DNA of 64,000 nt from Ipomoea triloba (lineage: Eukaryota > Streptophyta > Magnoliopsida > Solanales > Convolvulaceae). The stretch is taken from NCBI RefSeq assembly GCF_003576645.1, contig NC_044925.1, positions 20,879,113-20,943,112 of the forward strand, read 5' to 3'. Below are positions 9,448 through 20,069 of the stretch, one piece after another. Under the pieces are notes generated by a model. It was not told where the DNA came from. It saw only the letters and a program-made list of their open reading frames with translations, and did not search any database. Position 1 is the stretch's first letter, and each line of letters begins with the position of its first letter. The translations under genes and the position numbers were made by a program.

Positions 9448-10360
9448 TAAAAAAAGTCATAAAAAAAACTATGTTATCTATGGGAATTAAACCCGCCGCA
9501 ACCTTTCATAAAGTGATACACACATTGTTAGTTCATCCAACTAATCCATTAACTATTATATATGTTTTCATATATTCATATCGAAAACATCTATTATATA
9601 CAGTTGCTTCCACTGTAGCTCCGTCCTTGACTCTTTTCATTTTTAATAAGAGGCACTAAAATCTAAAGGTAGCAACACTAAATAATTGTTACACACACAT
9701 ATAATGATAATGTGAATGTGTGCCCGTCATCACACGATAATAAAGGATTTGCAATCAACTAACAGAGAGTTAATACAATACTTATACATCAAATAAAGTG
9801 TAATTTTAAGAATAAAATGTATTTCTAAAAAATCACGATTCCTATAAATTGGGTATGCCTTATGCATGCGTTTATGGGCATAGTAAATGGATTGGTGCGG
9901 CATGCAATTCTTCAGGAATAACTGCAGAGGTTCATCCGTCAGAATGGCTTGAGGATACCATTTAAATTAGTGTTCTTTTTAAAAAAAATAATAATTATAA
10001 TAATTTTTTAACTTTACTAATGTCTAGATTTTGTTACTGGTGGTTGATTTGTGATGGATAAATTTAGAAATGTGTCGCATGGCCATTTTTACTATTTACT
10101 CAATGCACATGCATTGAAATAATACAAAAGGAACTTTTTAAGAAATTGCTAAAATTCTTTTTAACTATTTCACTACATCCTCAAGTAGGAGAATGTAACA
10201 TTATTTTTTATCAAGACATGTATATAATTGTTGTGCAAGTTATTATGACTATTAAGCGGTGATATCAAGTTTGGAATGAAAGTAACATTTTTCATTACGT
10301 AGTCTGTAGTCTATAATGATGGCATATGAGTTATGACTATATAAGTCATTGGTGCCAATA
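8936..10360. other. Intergenic, with a microsatellite and MITE-like fragment
   Basis: No gene was seen. At about 9015-9135 a stretch with AAAAAGCTAATTTTACCAAA and TTTCAGCTAGGTTTGTCAAA resembles one end of the hAT-like MITE at 47056-47699. The rest is AT-rich with no recognised feature apart from the TA/CA microsatellite. Confidence 0.5.
9357..9449. repeat. (TA)n(CA)n microsatellite
   Basis: Interrupted TATATATACATACA units lead into a long TA run and a short CA run. The 140-codon open frame spanning it is a by-product. Confidence 0.9.
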
Positions 10361-10500
10361 ACCTTGTGGTCTAGTGGCATTCGGTAGTGGCATTCGATTG
10401 CACCCCATGTTGGAGGGGGCAAGTTCGCCCCTCAGTGGGGCGATGTTGACTCTTTGTACTTCAGTACTTTGAGAAAGTAGTTTATGAAAAAAAAGTCATT
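10361..10500 (+). mobile_element. tRNA-derived SINE, plus strand
   Basis: A-box-like TGGTCTAGTGGC is followed about 60 bp later by a B-box-like AAGTTCGCCCCTC, then a body ending in an A-rich run (TATGAAAAAAAAG). It is not a folded tRNA. Confidence 0.5.
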
Positions 10501-10598
10501 GGTCTTCTCATGGATTAAGAAATACACACTAGTACTTTGAGAAAGTAGTTTATGAAAAAAAAGTCATTGGTCTTCTCATGGATTAAGAAATACACACT
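10463..10598. repeat. Perfect 68-bp tandem duplication
   Basis: The unit starting AGTACTTTGAGAAAGTAG and ending AATACACACT occurs twice head to tail (10463-10530 and 10531-10598) with no visible difference. It overlaps the SINE 3' end and its downstream flank, so the duplication is younger than the SINE insertion. Confidence 0.9.
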
Positions 10599-10785
10599 AT
10601 TTACTTTATGTCTTCATTTGAGATTTAAAGTCACATGGTACATTTAGTGACACATCTACTAAGTTGGTTAGAATGTTAACACGTAGCTACCTTCTTAATT
10701 AGTTTTAGCCGGTGAGGATAACATAAGTTGATTTGTCTCTTTATGATTCTTTGCTGGTTAGAATTACAAGGCGGAGTTTACATAA

Positions 10786-11153
10786 GCCATGTTTGGTAAA
10801 TAATTAGCCTATTAGTCAATTTTGACCTATTTGACCATTATTAGTTGTTTGACTGAGTTAAAAAAATCAATATAAGTGTTTGGTTAATAAGCTTTTTGTA
10901 ACTCCAGAATATTAAATTTCAAAAGACTAATCAAAGCAACCTTTTCAATTAACCTTTTAATAAAAGAAATTATACCAAACATATATCATCTAATTTACCA
11001 AACACTTTTCTACAATTAGCTAATATTATCAATTATTATACCTTCTAACCTAATCAACTAATAGTATCAAGTAATAGCCAATATTATCAATTATTATACC
11101 TTCTAACCTAATCAGCTAATAACATCAAGTAACAGCCATTTATCAAACAGGGT
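10786..11153. mobile_element. MITE of the TGTTTGGTAAAT family, copy 1
   Basis: The ends GCCATGTTTGGTAAAT and (inverted) GACCCTGTTTGATAAAT form imperfect terminal inverted repeats. The interior matches the element at 51115-51415, including GTTGTTTGACT and AAGCTTTTTGTAACT-like blocks. Internally a segment ATTATACCTTCTAACCTAAT is duplicated. Confidence 0.7.
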
Positions 11154-11254
11154 CATAATGTACATCTTTAGATAATAATTTTGAATTTCTCTCATCTTTA
11201 ATACCTTGCGCACAGTAAACAAAGGTCCAGTCTGTTGAGTTACCATGATTTACA

Positions 11255-11335
11255 TTCTTGGAGATATTTTTTCTGATCGAGACGTGGGAACCCTTGAGGT
11301 TGAGACAACATTTTGGGGAAAAAAAAAAAGTCATA
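11255..11335 (+). mobile_element. SINE 3'-end fragment
   Basis: The segment TTTTTTCTGATCGAGACGTG ... CCCTTGAGGTTGAGAC ... TTTTGGGGAAAAAAAAAAAG resembles the 3' end of the SINE at 47835-48080 (TCGGATCGAGGGGTGGG, CCCTTGGGGTTGTGG, TTTTTGGGAAT plus A-run). It is a truncated copy. Confidence 0.5.
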
Positions 11336-11427
11336 CCGTATAACAATCAGTCTATAACTTGTCTCCCAAGAACAATTATTAATTCCCTAATTTACTCGTG
11401 AAAAAGACTTAACTTATTACGGAGTAT

Positions 11428-11435
11428 TATAAAAG
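11428..11435 (+). promoter_or_regulatory. TATA box of the beta-propeller gene
   Basis: TATAAAAG lies 173 bp upstream of the first ATG (11601) and 254 bp upstream of the alternative ATG (11682). Confidence 0.5.
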
Positions 11436-11600
11436 GGAAAAAGACATAATTTGGATGACTACTTTGACTAGTGCATACTATTAATCAATATTATATGCAT
11501 CAGTAGCAAACTTAGAAATTGCATTTGCCAACAGATATGCTTTTGACGTGTCCCTTTACCGGAGATTGTAGAAAAGCATAGCAGAGGCGACGACGATGTC

Positions 11601-13667
11601 ATGCCATACGCAATCTCTCACCGTTTCTTTCCTTTATGTACCCAAATCCTCTCTTCTCTTCGCATCTCTAAACCACAGATAATGGATCCTCACGGAACAA
11701 TTGTGTTCTCCACCGTCGGCAGATCTCACTACGGCTTCGATATCTTCTCCGTTCAACTTCCGTCAAGTTTGGAACAGGACCGCCCCGCCTCCGAGCACCG
11801 CCTCACCGACGGCGTCTCCATTAACTTCAACGGCCACTTTCTCGATGAAGGAGACACCTTTGTCTTTGTCTCCGAGAGATCCGGCTCGCCTCGGATTTAC
11901 TTGCAAGAGAATCGCTCCGCCGCCGCCGGAAAACCGCAGCAGTTACTCTCCCCCTCTGAAGCCCTCTTTCATGACCGTCCGATCGTCAGAGATGAACGGC
12001 TGATTTATATTTCTGCTCATGAGCCGCCCAAGGGAGTGTTCAAGAGCTGGTCTGCTCTTTACTCCACCCATCTAGGTTTAAATAAAATCACGCGGTTGAC
12101 GCCGTACGGTGCAGTTGATTTTAGCCCCTCCGTTTCTCAGTCCGGCGAATTCATCGCCGTTGCATCTTACGGGTCTCGTCCCTGGGCAGGTGAGTTCCGC
12201 GATCTCCAAACGGATATCGTCGTGTTCCGGGAATCCGATCCCGCTAGCCGAACTCTTCTCTGCCAACACGGTGGTTGGCCTACTTGGTCCGGCGATTCCA
12301 CTATCTACTTCCACCGCCAAGCCGACGACGGGTGGTGGAGCATTTTCCGGATTGATCTGCCGGAAAATTTTACATTTTCTGGAGATTCTGCAAATCCGTG
12401 TGAAATTTCCCCTATTCGAGTCACTCCTCCCGGCGTGCACTGCTTCACCCCTGCAGCAATGCACAATTGTAGTAGAATCGCGACCGCTACTAGGCGGCGA
12501 GGCAATAATTACCGGCATATTGAGATTTTTGACGTTGAATCCCAAAAGTTTTATCCGGTCACTGAATTACTCAACCCTAATACTCACCATTACAACCCGT
12601 TTCTCTCTCCGGGATCCACTGTGCTCAGTTACCATCGATTCAGGGGAGAATCGTTACAGGAGGACATAATTCCTCATTTGGACCCTGTGAGGTCTCCAGT
12701 AAACGCTCTTCGGATGCTCAGATTGAACGGCTCATTCCCTTCCTTCTCTCCCTCTGGAGATTTTATTGCGTTTAATCCCGGCTTCGATTCCGATTCACGC
12801 CTCAAAATTATCAAGTCAGATGGATCTAGAGGATGGACGCTGATAAAAGACCGGACGGCGTTTGGCAACGCCTGGAGCCCCACGGAGAACGGCGTAATTT
12901 TCACTTCAATAGGGCCTATATTCGAGTCTGTAAAAGCCACAGTGCAGATCGCTCGTCTCACTTTCGATCCTTCAAAATTGACTGACTACGATGATCATTC
13001 AGACGAAATCCCCGTGGAAATCAAGGTTTTGACGAAAGAAGCCACCGGCAATAACGCATTTCCGTCTTGCTCGCCTGACGGAAAACACATCGTCTTTCGC
13101 TCTGGCCGGTCCGGCCACAAGAATCTCTACATAATCGATTCTCTCAACGGCGAATTAGACGGCGGAATCCGGCAGTTAACAGATGGAGCTTGGATTGATA
13201 CCATGCCTAGCTGGTCACCGGACGGAAAATTGATCGCATTCTCCTCCAACAGACACAATCCAGGCAACGCCGAGTGTTTTAGCATCTACGTGATTCGTCC
13301 GGACGGAACAGGTCTGCGTAGAATCCACGTGGCAGGGGCGGAAGGATCGGAGGAGGTGAACAGAGAGAGACTGAATCATGTGTGTTTCAGTTCGGACAGT
13401 GAGTGGTTGCTGTTCACGGCGAACTTGGGCGGCGTGACGGCGGAGCCGGTGTCGCTACCCAATCAGTTTCAGCCCTACGGTGATCTATACATGATGAGGT
13501 TAGACGGGACGGGACTGCAGAGGCTGACGTGGAATGGGTATGAGAATGGCACGCCAGCGTGGCACCCCAAAGCTGAGTTGGACTTGGCTCGCCTCTCCTT
13601 GGGCAAGAGCGGTGAAAAGTTGAAAGGGAAATTTGATGAACCCTTGTGGATTAACCCTGATTTTTAA
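11601..13667 (+). CDS. TolB/DPP6-N-like beta-propeller protein, single exon
   Basis: Intronless frame of 688 codons with clearly raised GC compared with its flanks. The protein shows repeated PD40/WD40-like blades of TolB and DPP-IV N-terminal type. Examples are FSPSVSQSGEFIAVASYGSR, FPSFSPSGDFIAFNPGF, FPSCSPDGKHIVFRSGRSG and MPSWSPDGKLIAFSSNRHN. This is the plant DPP6 N-terminal-domain-like family. No peptidase domain follows, so it is predicted to be a binding or scaffold propeller rather than an enzyme; its substrate is unknown. Two in-frame starts are possible: 11601, giving a hydrophobic 27-residue extension that could be a targeting peptide, and 11682 (MDPHGTIVFSTVG), which fits the usual start of the family. 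The stop is at 13665-13667. Confidence 0.9.
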   Translation: MPYAISHRFFPLCTQILSSLRISKPQIMDPHGTIVFSTVGRSHYGFDIFSVQLPSSLEQDRPASEHRLTDGVSINFNGHFLDEGDTFVFVSERSGSPRIYLQENRSAAAGKPQQLLSPSEALFHDRPIVRDERLIYISAHEPPKGVFKSWSALYSTHLGLNKITRLTPYGAVDFSPSVSQSGEFIAVASYGSRPWAGEFRDLQTDIVVFRESDPASRTLLCQHGGWPTWSGDSTIYFHRQADDGWWSIFRIDLPENFTFSGDSANPCEISPIRVTPPGVHCFTPAAMHNCSRIATATRRRGNNYRHIEIFDVESQKFYPVTELLNPNTHHYNPFLSPGSTVLSYHRFRGESLQEDIIPHLDPVRSPVNALRMLRLNGSFPSFSPSGDFIAFNPGFDSDSRLKIIKSDGSRGWTLIKDRTAFGNAWSPTENGVIFTSIGPIFESVKATVQIARLTFDPSKLTDYDDHSDEIPVEIKVLTKEATGNNAFPSCSPDGKHIVFRSGRSGHKNLYIIDSLNGELDGGIRQLTDGAWIDTMPSWSPDGKLIAFSSNRHNPGNAECFSIYVIRPDGTGLRRIHVAGAEGSEEVNRERLNHVCFSSDSEWLLFTANLGGVTAEPVSLPNQFQPYGDLYMMRLDGTGLQRLTWNGYENGTPAWHPKAELDLARLSLGKSGEKLKGKFDEPLWINPDF

Positions 13668-14024
13668 CAGTCCATAAGTTTGTAGTCTTGTGGCATGCAA
13701 TCATGCACAATATGTAAAAAAAAAAAAAATTAAAATTAAAATTATTTTAATCAAACAGTTAATAAAGAATCAAATAAAGCTTTTTGGTTTTTCGTTTTCA
13801 AAAAATAAAAATAAAACTTTTTGGGTGTTTTTTTTTTTTTTTGGGTGTTTGGTTTAAGTTATTCCATGTTACTAAGGTAATATAGACTCTTGAATACTAT
13901 ATTCTAATGTTGGATTCCCTTCATATATTATTCTTTAAGAATATTAAATGTCTGTCACATCATATTTGGAGCAATATTCATGGGAATATAATTCCCTCTT
14001 CTCACTTAGCTAATATAATCAATA
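13668..14024. other. 3' flank, AT-rich
   Basis: Downstream of the propeller gene. It has A-rich runs near 13717-13745 and AATAAA-like motifs (AATAAAGAATCAAATAAA) usable for polyadenylation. No gene was seen. Confidence 0.5.
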
Positions 14025-17000
14025 TCTATATATATATAATAACAAAAGTGCCTAGCAAGAGTTTTCCCAGAGTTTTCCCCCCAAAATTGGAGGGCATTTT
14101 TGTAAAACCAAACTCATAATTATTTTAATAAAAATCATTGATTTTATTGACTAACCATATATATTTTCATAATATGATAAAATAGTAAATAAAAATGTCA
14201 TTGAGAATTAAAATTAATTACACTCAGTCAGATATTTCCGCGTAATACTTCGTCATTGTATGATAAAAAAAAATGATAAACAAGGAAAGAATATGAAATA
14301 TTCCAATAAATTTTTGTCTGAAATCAAAGATATACCTTTTTTGGGATTATAACGTTTTTTATATTAATTAAAATTTGAAAGCTTTTACCTTTCTTGATCT
14401 CATCCATTGTGTATAAATACACTCTATATGTCCATACACAACCCATCATCTTCACAACCCAACTAAGGTTATTATTTCATGGAGTTGTGAGCGGTTGGTT
14501 TGGAGGATCCCGTCGGCGCTATTGGTGGTGAGATTTTCCGACATTACATTCTGCTATACTTACTTTTATTTTTTTCACGCTTCAACCATGGATTTTTGGG
14601 AACCTTTTGATTTTAATGAGTTTGGTTGACTATGGCGTTTGAGTTGGTGTTGTTTATTTGAACGGTTGACTGGTGGGTGATTTTGCAAGTTCAAGATGGT
14701 CCGGCGTGGCTGAGTTCTGCCAATGGGTTTTGTCTTTCGTTTGCTGTTTCCTTATGGATTTGTTAGGCTCTGTATGGTGTCATGGAGTTGTGGCTTGTGC
14801 TGGAACTTGGGGGCATTGCCCATTGTTTCTTTCCGACATTGCCCATTATAGTTGAGATTTATTGTTTGCTACTTCAACTGACGATGGCAAAGCTTGAAAA
14901 TTGCTTTGGACAATGGCTTATCATCTTAGAGTTTTACTATCTAAAGGCAATGTGTTGTTATTCTAGATGAGATTTGCTATTGTAGATATCATTGGCAGAG
15001 TGGTAGAGATATACAGAGGAATATTGGTGGGCGGATGGTTAGGCTCATTGACTTTGTCCTAGAAGATGCAATGTACTCCTATTTCTTTATTCATGCAGTT
15101 TATGTTAAGTTATGTGCACTATTTTTTTTTTTATAATTTGTTTTTTCTTCTCTAGTGAGAATCAACTACATTGTACAGTTTGGGATGCTCATGTGGATCA
15201 GCTGCTCCCTCATTTCAATACTACATTGAAAAAGAAAAAAGATTAAACTGAGAAAAGAAAAATGTAGATACATTAAAGTTATCAAAAAATTGAATCAACT
15301 GTGGAATTCGACCAAACTTTGAATGTAAGATTCATTTTTAGCTGCCATGCAAATTTTAACTCTTTCAAAGGCAAGTAGTATATTATTTAGATAAATAGTT
15401 ATGAGTGCAATTATTTCTACAGTATAAGTAGTGGGTTTGTCTACAGTTAGAAAAGAATGAGAAGATTCGGGCACATATGAGAGTAGCAGAAGTAAAAACA
15501 TAAATGCATCACATTGCCTGAGGACAAAAGTGAAGAAACTTTTCTTATTTCGAGTAGAACAAATTAAAGAGGATGCTTAAGCAGTGTGTATCCATAGCAA
15601 AATACAGGCTTTGGAACAAGAAAGGACCACCAAAGCACGAATAATATTTTTATATTAAATATTTAAATAATAAATATTTTTCCTGCCCAAATTCAATGAC
15701 ATTTTTGTAATATCAAATATTTGGAGAATATAACATTTTTGGTATTAATTGATAATTCCTATAAATTTTTGTATGAATTAAAAAATATACCTTTTCAGGG
15801 ATTGGACAATATAACATTTTTTGTATTAATTGATAATTCCTAAATTTTTTTATATGAATTTAAAGATATACCTTTTCAGGATTATAACGTTCAGGTCAAT
15901 AAATACTACACCCTAATCAACTTAATTAACACTATATTCAAAATTTGTCAAAAAAAAAAAAAACACTATATTCAAAAAAAAACTTAATTAACACTAATCA
16001 CCTTAATTATTACATATTAAATTTGGTATATACACTTTTCATAAAAAAAAATTGATATATACAATTCTATCAAATTTAACATTTTTTACATATAATTGAA
16101 ATAATATATTTAATTTAATATTTTAATATTACAGATATTTTTAATTTTATTTTTTATTTGTTTTGAATTTCAATTAAAAAATTAAAAGTGAAATAATTTC
16201 ATTTGATTCAAATTTAGATATATATTTTTAATTCTATATTTAATTCTAAACTCATACTCTTAAGTAAAAATTTAAAAATATGCCTAAATGCGTAATATAG
16301 TTAGGGACTATATTAATCCATACAAATTTAAAAATTAAATTCTTTTAATTTTTAAATCAATTTCTTTAATTATACGTAATAAAATATGAAATATACTTAA
16401 GAAAATAGAATTATAAAATTAAAAAAACATGTGTTCATAACTATTTAGAAAATTTTTAAAATACATACTTATATTTATGCATTATATTAATCATACAAAA
16501 TTAAAGTGCTAATTTTGTTAATTTTTAAATGTGATTATTTTAATTATAAATCCATCAATATATATTATAATTACGGAAATTATATTATAGATTTTGCCTA
16601 TATACATATTAATAGATATTGTTTGCATATACGACGTATTATAGAATCATTAAGGAAATGCATCCAATTAGAATTTAAATTTACTAATACAAAAATTAAA
16701 ATTTACATTTTTTTTAATATAATTTTCTTAGTTATTATTCATAGTGTTAGAATTATAATATATATGAAATACACTTAGGAATAAATGAAATTAATTATGT
16801 CAATTTTTTCTATAAATTTATCTAAATGTGTACATAATTAATTAGAGACTCTATTAATTATACAAAATTTAAATTTAAATTTTATATGCTATGAAAATAG
16901 ATACCAAATATATAGAGTTACAACTATATTATTATATTGTACATTTTAAAATATTTATATATTTTTAAATTTTTTATTTAAATTCATAATAACATAATTT

Positions 17001-17030
17001 TATTCGTGCATCGCACGGGTAAAACACTAG
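14025..17030 (+). mobile_element. Non-autonomous Helitron, 3.0 kb, plus strand
   Basis: The 5' end reads A|TCTATATATATATAATAAC at 14025. The 3' end has the hairpin CGTGCATCGCACG (17005-17017), a 9-nt spacer, and CTAG (17027-17030) followed by T. The flanks A/T and the absence of a target duplication fit Helitron insertion. The interior holds a decayed RPA-like gene and several diverged copies of a segment with AAAGATATACCTTTT and GGATTATAACGTT (about 14320, 15785, 15865). The 3' third is extremely AT-rich. No helicase gene remains. Confidence 0.7.
14880..15246 (+). pseudogene. RPA70/DUF223-like OB-fold gene relic in the Helitron
   Basis: Two blocks resemble replication-protein-A large-subunit-like proteins common in plant Helitrons. 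One is GRMVRLIDFVLEDA (ending near 15070). The other follows an acceptor-like CTCTAG at about 15155 and reads ENQLHCTVWDAHVDQLLPHF, then TTLKKKKD and a stop (15246). Upstream, FAIVDIIGRVVEIYR fits the same OB fold. Frames are interrupted, so it is a pseudogene. RPA-like OB proteins bind single-stranded DNA, and plant Helitrons often carry such genes. The upstream part (14480-14870) may include its decayed first exons. Confidence 0.6.
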
Positions 17031-17106
17031 TATGAGTAATAATACTATGTACCTCTCTTACAAACTTACTTCGTAATATTCCGCCTTGCAAAGAGGAGAG
17101 AGAGGG

Positions 17107-17109
<3 letters not shown>

Positions 17110-17150
<41 letters not shown>
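17110..17150. repeat. (TA)n microsatellite
   Basis: About 20 uninterrupted TA units. Confidence 0.9.
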
Positions 17151-17154
<4 letters not shown>

Positions 17155-17925
17155 AATAATAATAAAAGATAGTATTTTATAAGTTAATGTGATAGTAGGA
17201 CTATTTTTGAAAGAGGAGAGAGAATTGCATAGAGGGAGAGTAAATAGTAGATAATTGTAAATTTTGTGATATGATATTTTGAAAGTGAGAGAAGATTGCA
17301 TGAGCACAGATTAAATCTTGCATGGATTGCAAGTCACGTCATGCTTTAAAAAAGTTTAATTAATAAATAATGACATGACTTATGTCAGGTTACTTTAAAA
17401 GAAAGTAAATTATAAGAATGAGGATAACTTAATCTTGAACGAGCCGAACATAAGATAGTACCTACAAACCCAATGATGATTTTTTAGGTCCCAAATCCAA
17501 CACAAACCCAATAATGCTACAATAACATTTACTAGTTTGTAAAAAGATCTCATAATCATAAAATTTTACCTTTTATAACAATTTAAAAAGTATGACCAAA
17601 TGTGGCAACGACCGAGGAAAAAATTGATGCTTCCCACAAAGAAATATGAAAAATGCAGAGTGGCACAAGTTTGGTACAATCTTTAGGAACAACAGACATG
17701 GTCACATGGATTACTAAAAGGGTACATATTTTGCACTCTGAAGTCTGAAACTTTGAAAGAATTGTCTGCATTTGAAACACCATTTCCTACTATCTATATT
17801 ATTGTACATCAACATATATCACCAAATAAATACACACTCAGGTAGGTAGGTATACATGAAAAGACACAAAGCAACCTCAAAATGGTTAATACAGATGTTA
17901 ACAAAGAAGAATTAGACAAGGATAA

Positions 17926-18112
17926 GAAATCCAATCACACAAATGAGTTAAATGGTTGCCTCCCAACTATAGCTGGCATAGAAACAGTTGAATCCACACT
18001 TTGTGTGATTGGATTTCTTATCTCATTGTTCAACTTCTTTAATGGGAAATCCAATCACACAAATGAATCCACACTTTCCTTCCCATTGTTCAACTTCTTT
18101 AATGGGAAATTT
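17926..18112. repeat. Inverted plus direct repeat cluster
   Basis: AAATCCAATCACACAAA (about 17928) is followed by its inverted copy TTTGTGTGATTGGATTT (about 17999). A direct copy follows at about 18048. The flanking TTGTTCAACTTCTTTAATGG is also duplicated (about 18027 and 18090). Confidence 0.8.
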
Positions 18113-18894
18113 TTAATTGCATCAGCAATTACCAAAAGTAATTTAAAAAGTGTGCATATTTGTTCCTTTTACTTTAAATGTATAGTCTTTTTTTTTTGAG
18201 TACTAAAATGTATAGTCTTTTTACTCTCAAAAAAAAAATGTATAGTCTTTTTAAGCATTATATTTTTGTGGAAATCTATTCTTATTTTCGTCAGCATATA
18301 TATAAATAATTATTTTACTATGATGAGAATAATACTTAAAAGTGTACGAAGATTGAAAATTGGAAACAGATGATAATTTTCCAAGATTTTATTAGCAGAA
18401 ATGCTGAATTGTCAGTGTGATGGAGTAAGATGCACCTGATAGAAGATAGATTTCACAGACCTTTCAAGTAAAGCTGTAAAGGAAACATTACTTACAATTA
18501 AGCAAAACTAGAACTAAAACATTATATTGCTGATACTTTGCTATGATCCAAGTATCCAACATGGCATCAGCAGCACATTAAATAACACAAACCAAAACAG
18601 TCAAAATTCCAATGGTTCAAGGCAACATTGAAAGCTTCACTAAAGGCATGGCTAAAAATTAAGTTCAAGGACCATGGAAATCTCTCAACTTATAAACACA
18701 TAAATCCTATTGCTCATGGTAATCGTGAATTTAGTTATAACAAGTAGTTGGTGCTCAATTCATAATATGGAGACAAATCTCTATTCTGGTCCATTAAGGG
18801 TTTTTCACTTTTAGATGAAGTGGTAGGTTGATTGGGTGGGACAAAGGGGGAGTAGTGGAACCAAACCTAAATATGGTGCACTCCAAGTATTAGT

Positions 18895-19380
18895 TAAGTA
18901 GAAGATTCCCATATAACCCCTCCCTAAAGGCTGCTTGGATCCTGGTTGCTGAGACATCATGAAGCACTTGTAAAGTTGGTTCTGGTCTATGGACATAGTT
19001 CACTTCTTTGCAGTGCCGGTTTGACTTAGAAGAAGCAGCTCGCTGAGAAGCAGCTTGTGGAGTGGTAACTCTTAGAGAAGCAACCCGCGGTGAGGTAACT
19101 CGTAGAGAAGCAGCCAGCCCTTGGAGAGGTGACCTTAGGAGGAGAGTGAGCACCATGGAGAAACAGCGCTATGAGAATAATCATGGGGAGAAGTAGCTCT
19201 TGGTGAAATGATCCGTGGAGAGGCTGGCATCCCGGATGAAATTCTGGGCTGTTCAGAGGAGAAAGGAATAAGTAGTCTCTGTTCATCTGCCTCCCCCGGC
19301 CAATATCTTCTCAATACTGCTTGTCTCTGAAGAGTGGAATAAATGATTTGCTCTCTCCATTCATGTTTTAGTACTCTTCC
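18895..19380 (-). pseudogene. IQD-type calmodulin-binding protein pseudogene fragment
   Basis: On the minus strand one frame reads EADEQRLLIP, SSEQPRISSGMPASPR and SPRATSP. After a frameshift another reads RVTSPRVASLRVTTP, then RPEPTL and SATRIQAAFR. SPRxxSPR repeats followed by a single IQ motif (ATKIQAAFRGY in functional proteins) are typical of plant IQD14-like proteins, which bind calmodulin and microtubules. The reading frame breaks in the SPR region. Inside the IQ motif a 4-bp insertion converts RGYM to REGLY. No downstream IQ exons were found. It is a truncated, broken copy. Confidence 0.65.
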
Positions 19381-20001
19381 TTTTCTTTTCCTTAGAAGTT
19401 TTCTTCTCTGATGCCTGACAAATTTTAAAATACTTGGGTAATGGAAAGGTAGCAGCAGAGATCGAGAGCATATATATAAATGCTCATCTGTATTATTCAT
19501 TTAGACAGAATAGAAGCATTTTCAAGATTATCAGGGCAAGGCCAGGGTTTCCTGAAAATTCACAAATTTCAATGACGATAGATAAAAGTTCATCCAGAGA
19601 TTTTATTTTACATCAGAAATATTTGATTGATAACTAACAATGTCCGTCCATAATAAGAACTATATCAAAGAATGTACACAGGTGAACATCATTATGGGGA
19701 ACAGTAAACAATCCTGTCTGTCTATCAAGAAAACACTCCCCTTTATGTGAGTAGGCCGGGTGAAGATCGAGCCAAACAACAACAGCAGCTATCATCTTTA
19801 ATGTTTAAGGTAACAATCTTATTGCATCTAAAAGATACATTTAGTTAATGAAAGAGGTTGCATCTAACAGGGAATTTGCTTACATGAATTTGCATATCCT
19901 TGGAAGTGTTGGGTGTGAAAACTCTTTTGATGACAGAAAACCACCTGCCTTTCTTTCCCATGTTCCTTAGCTTCCATTAGTATTTCACCCCTGAAAGATG
20001 A

Positions 20002-20069
<68 letters not shown>

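Larger units (their letters stand above)
17031..18890. other. Intergenic, low complexity
   Basis: It contains a TA microsatellite and the short repeat structure at 17926-18112. No gene was recognised. Confidence 0.5.

Noticed and set aside
9237..9659. 140-codon open frame
   Set aside because: Mostly Ile-Tyr repeats from a TA/CA microsatellite.
16000..17000. Open frames in the Helitron 3' third (for example 16506-16778)
   Set aside because: Extremely AT-rich, Ile/Asn/Tyr/Lys composition with no motif.
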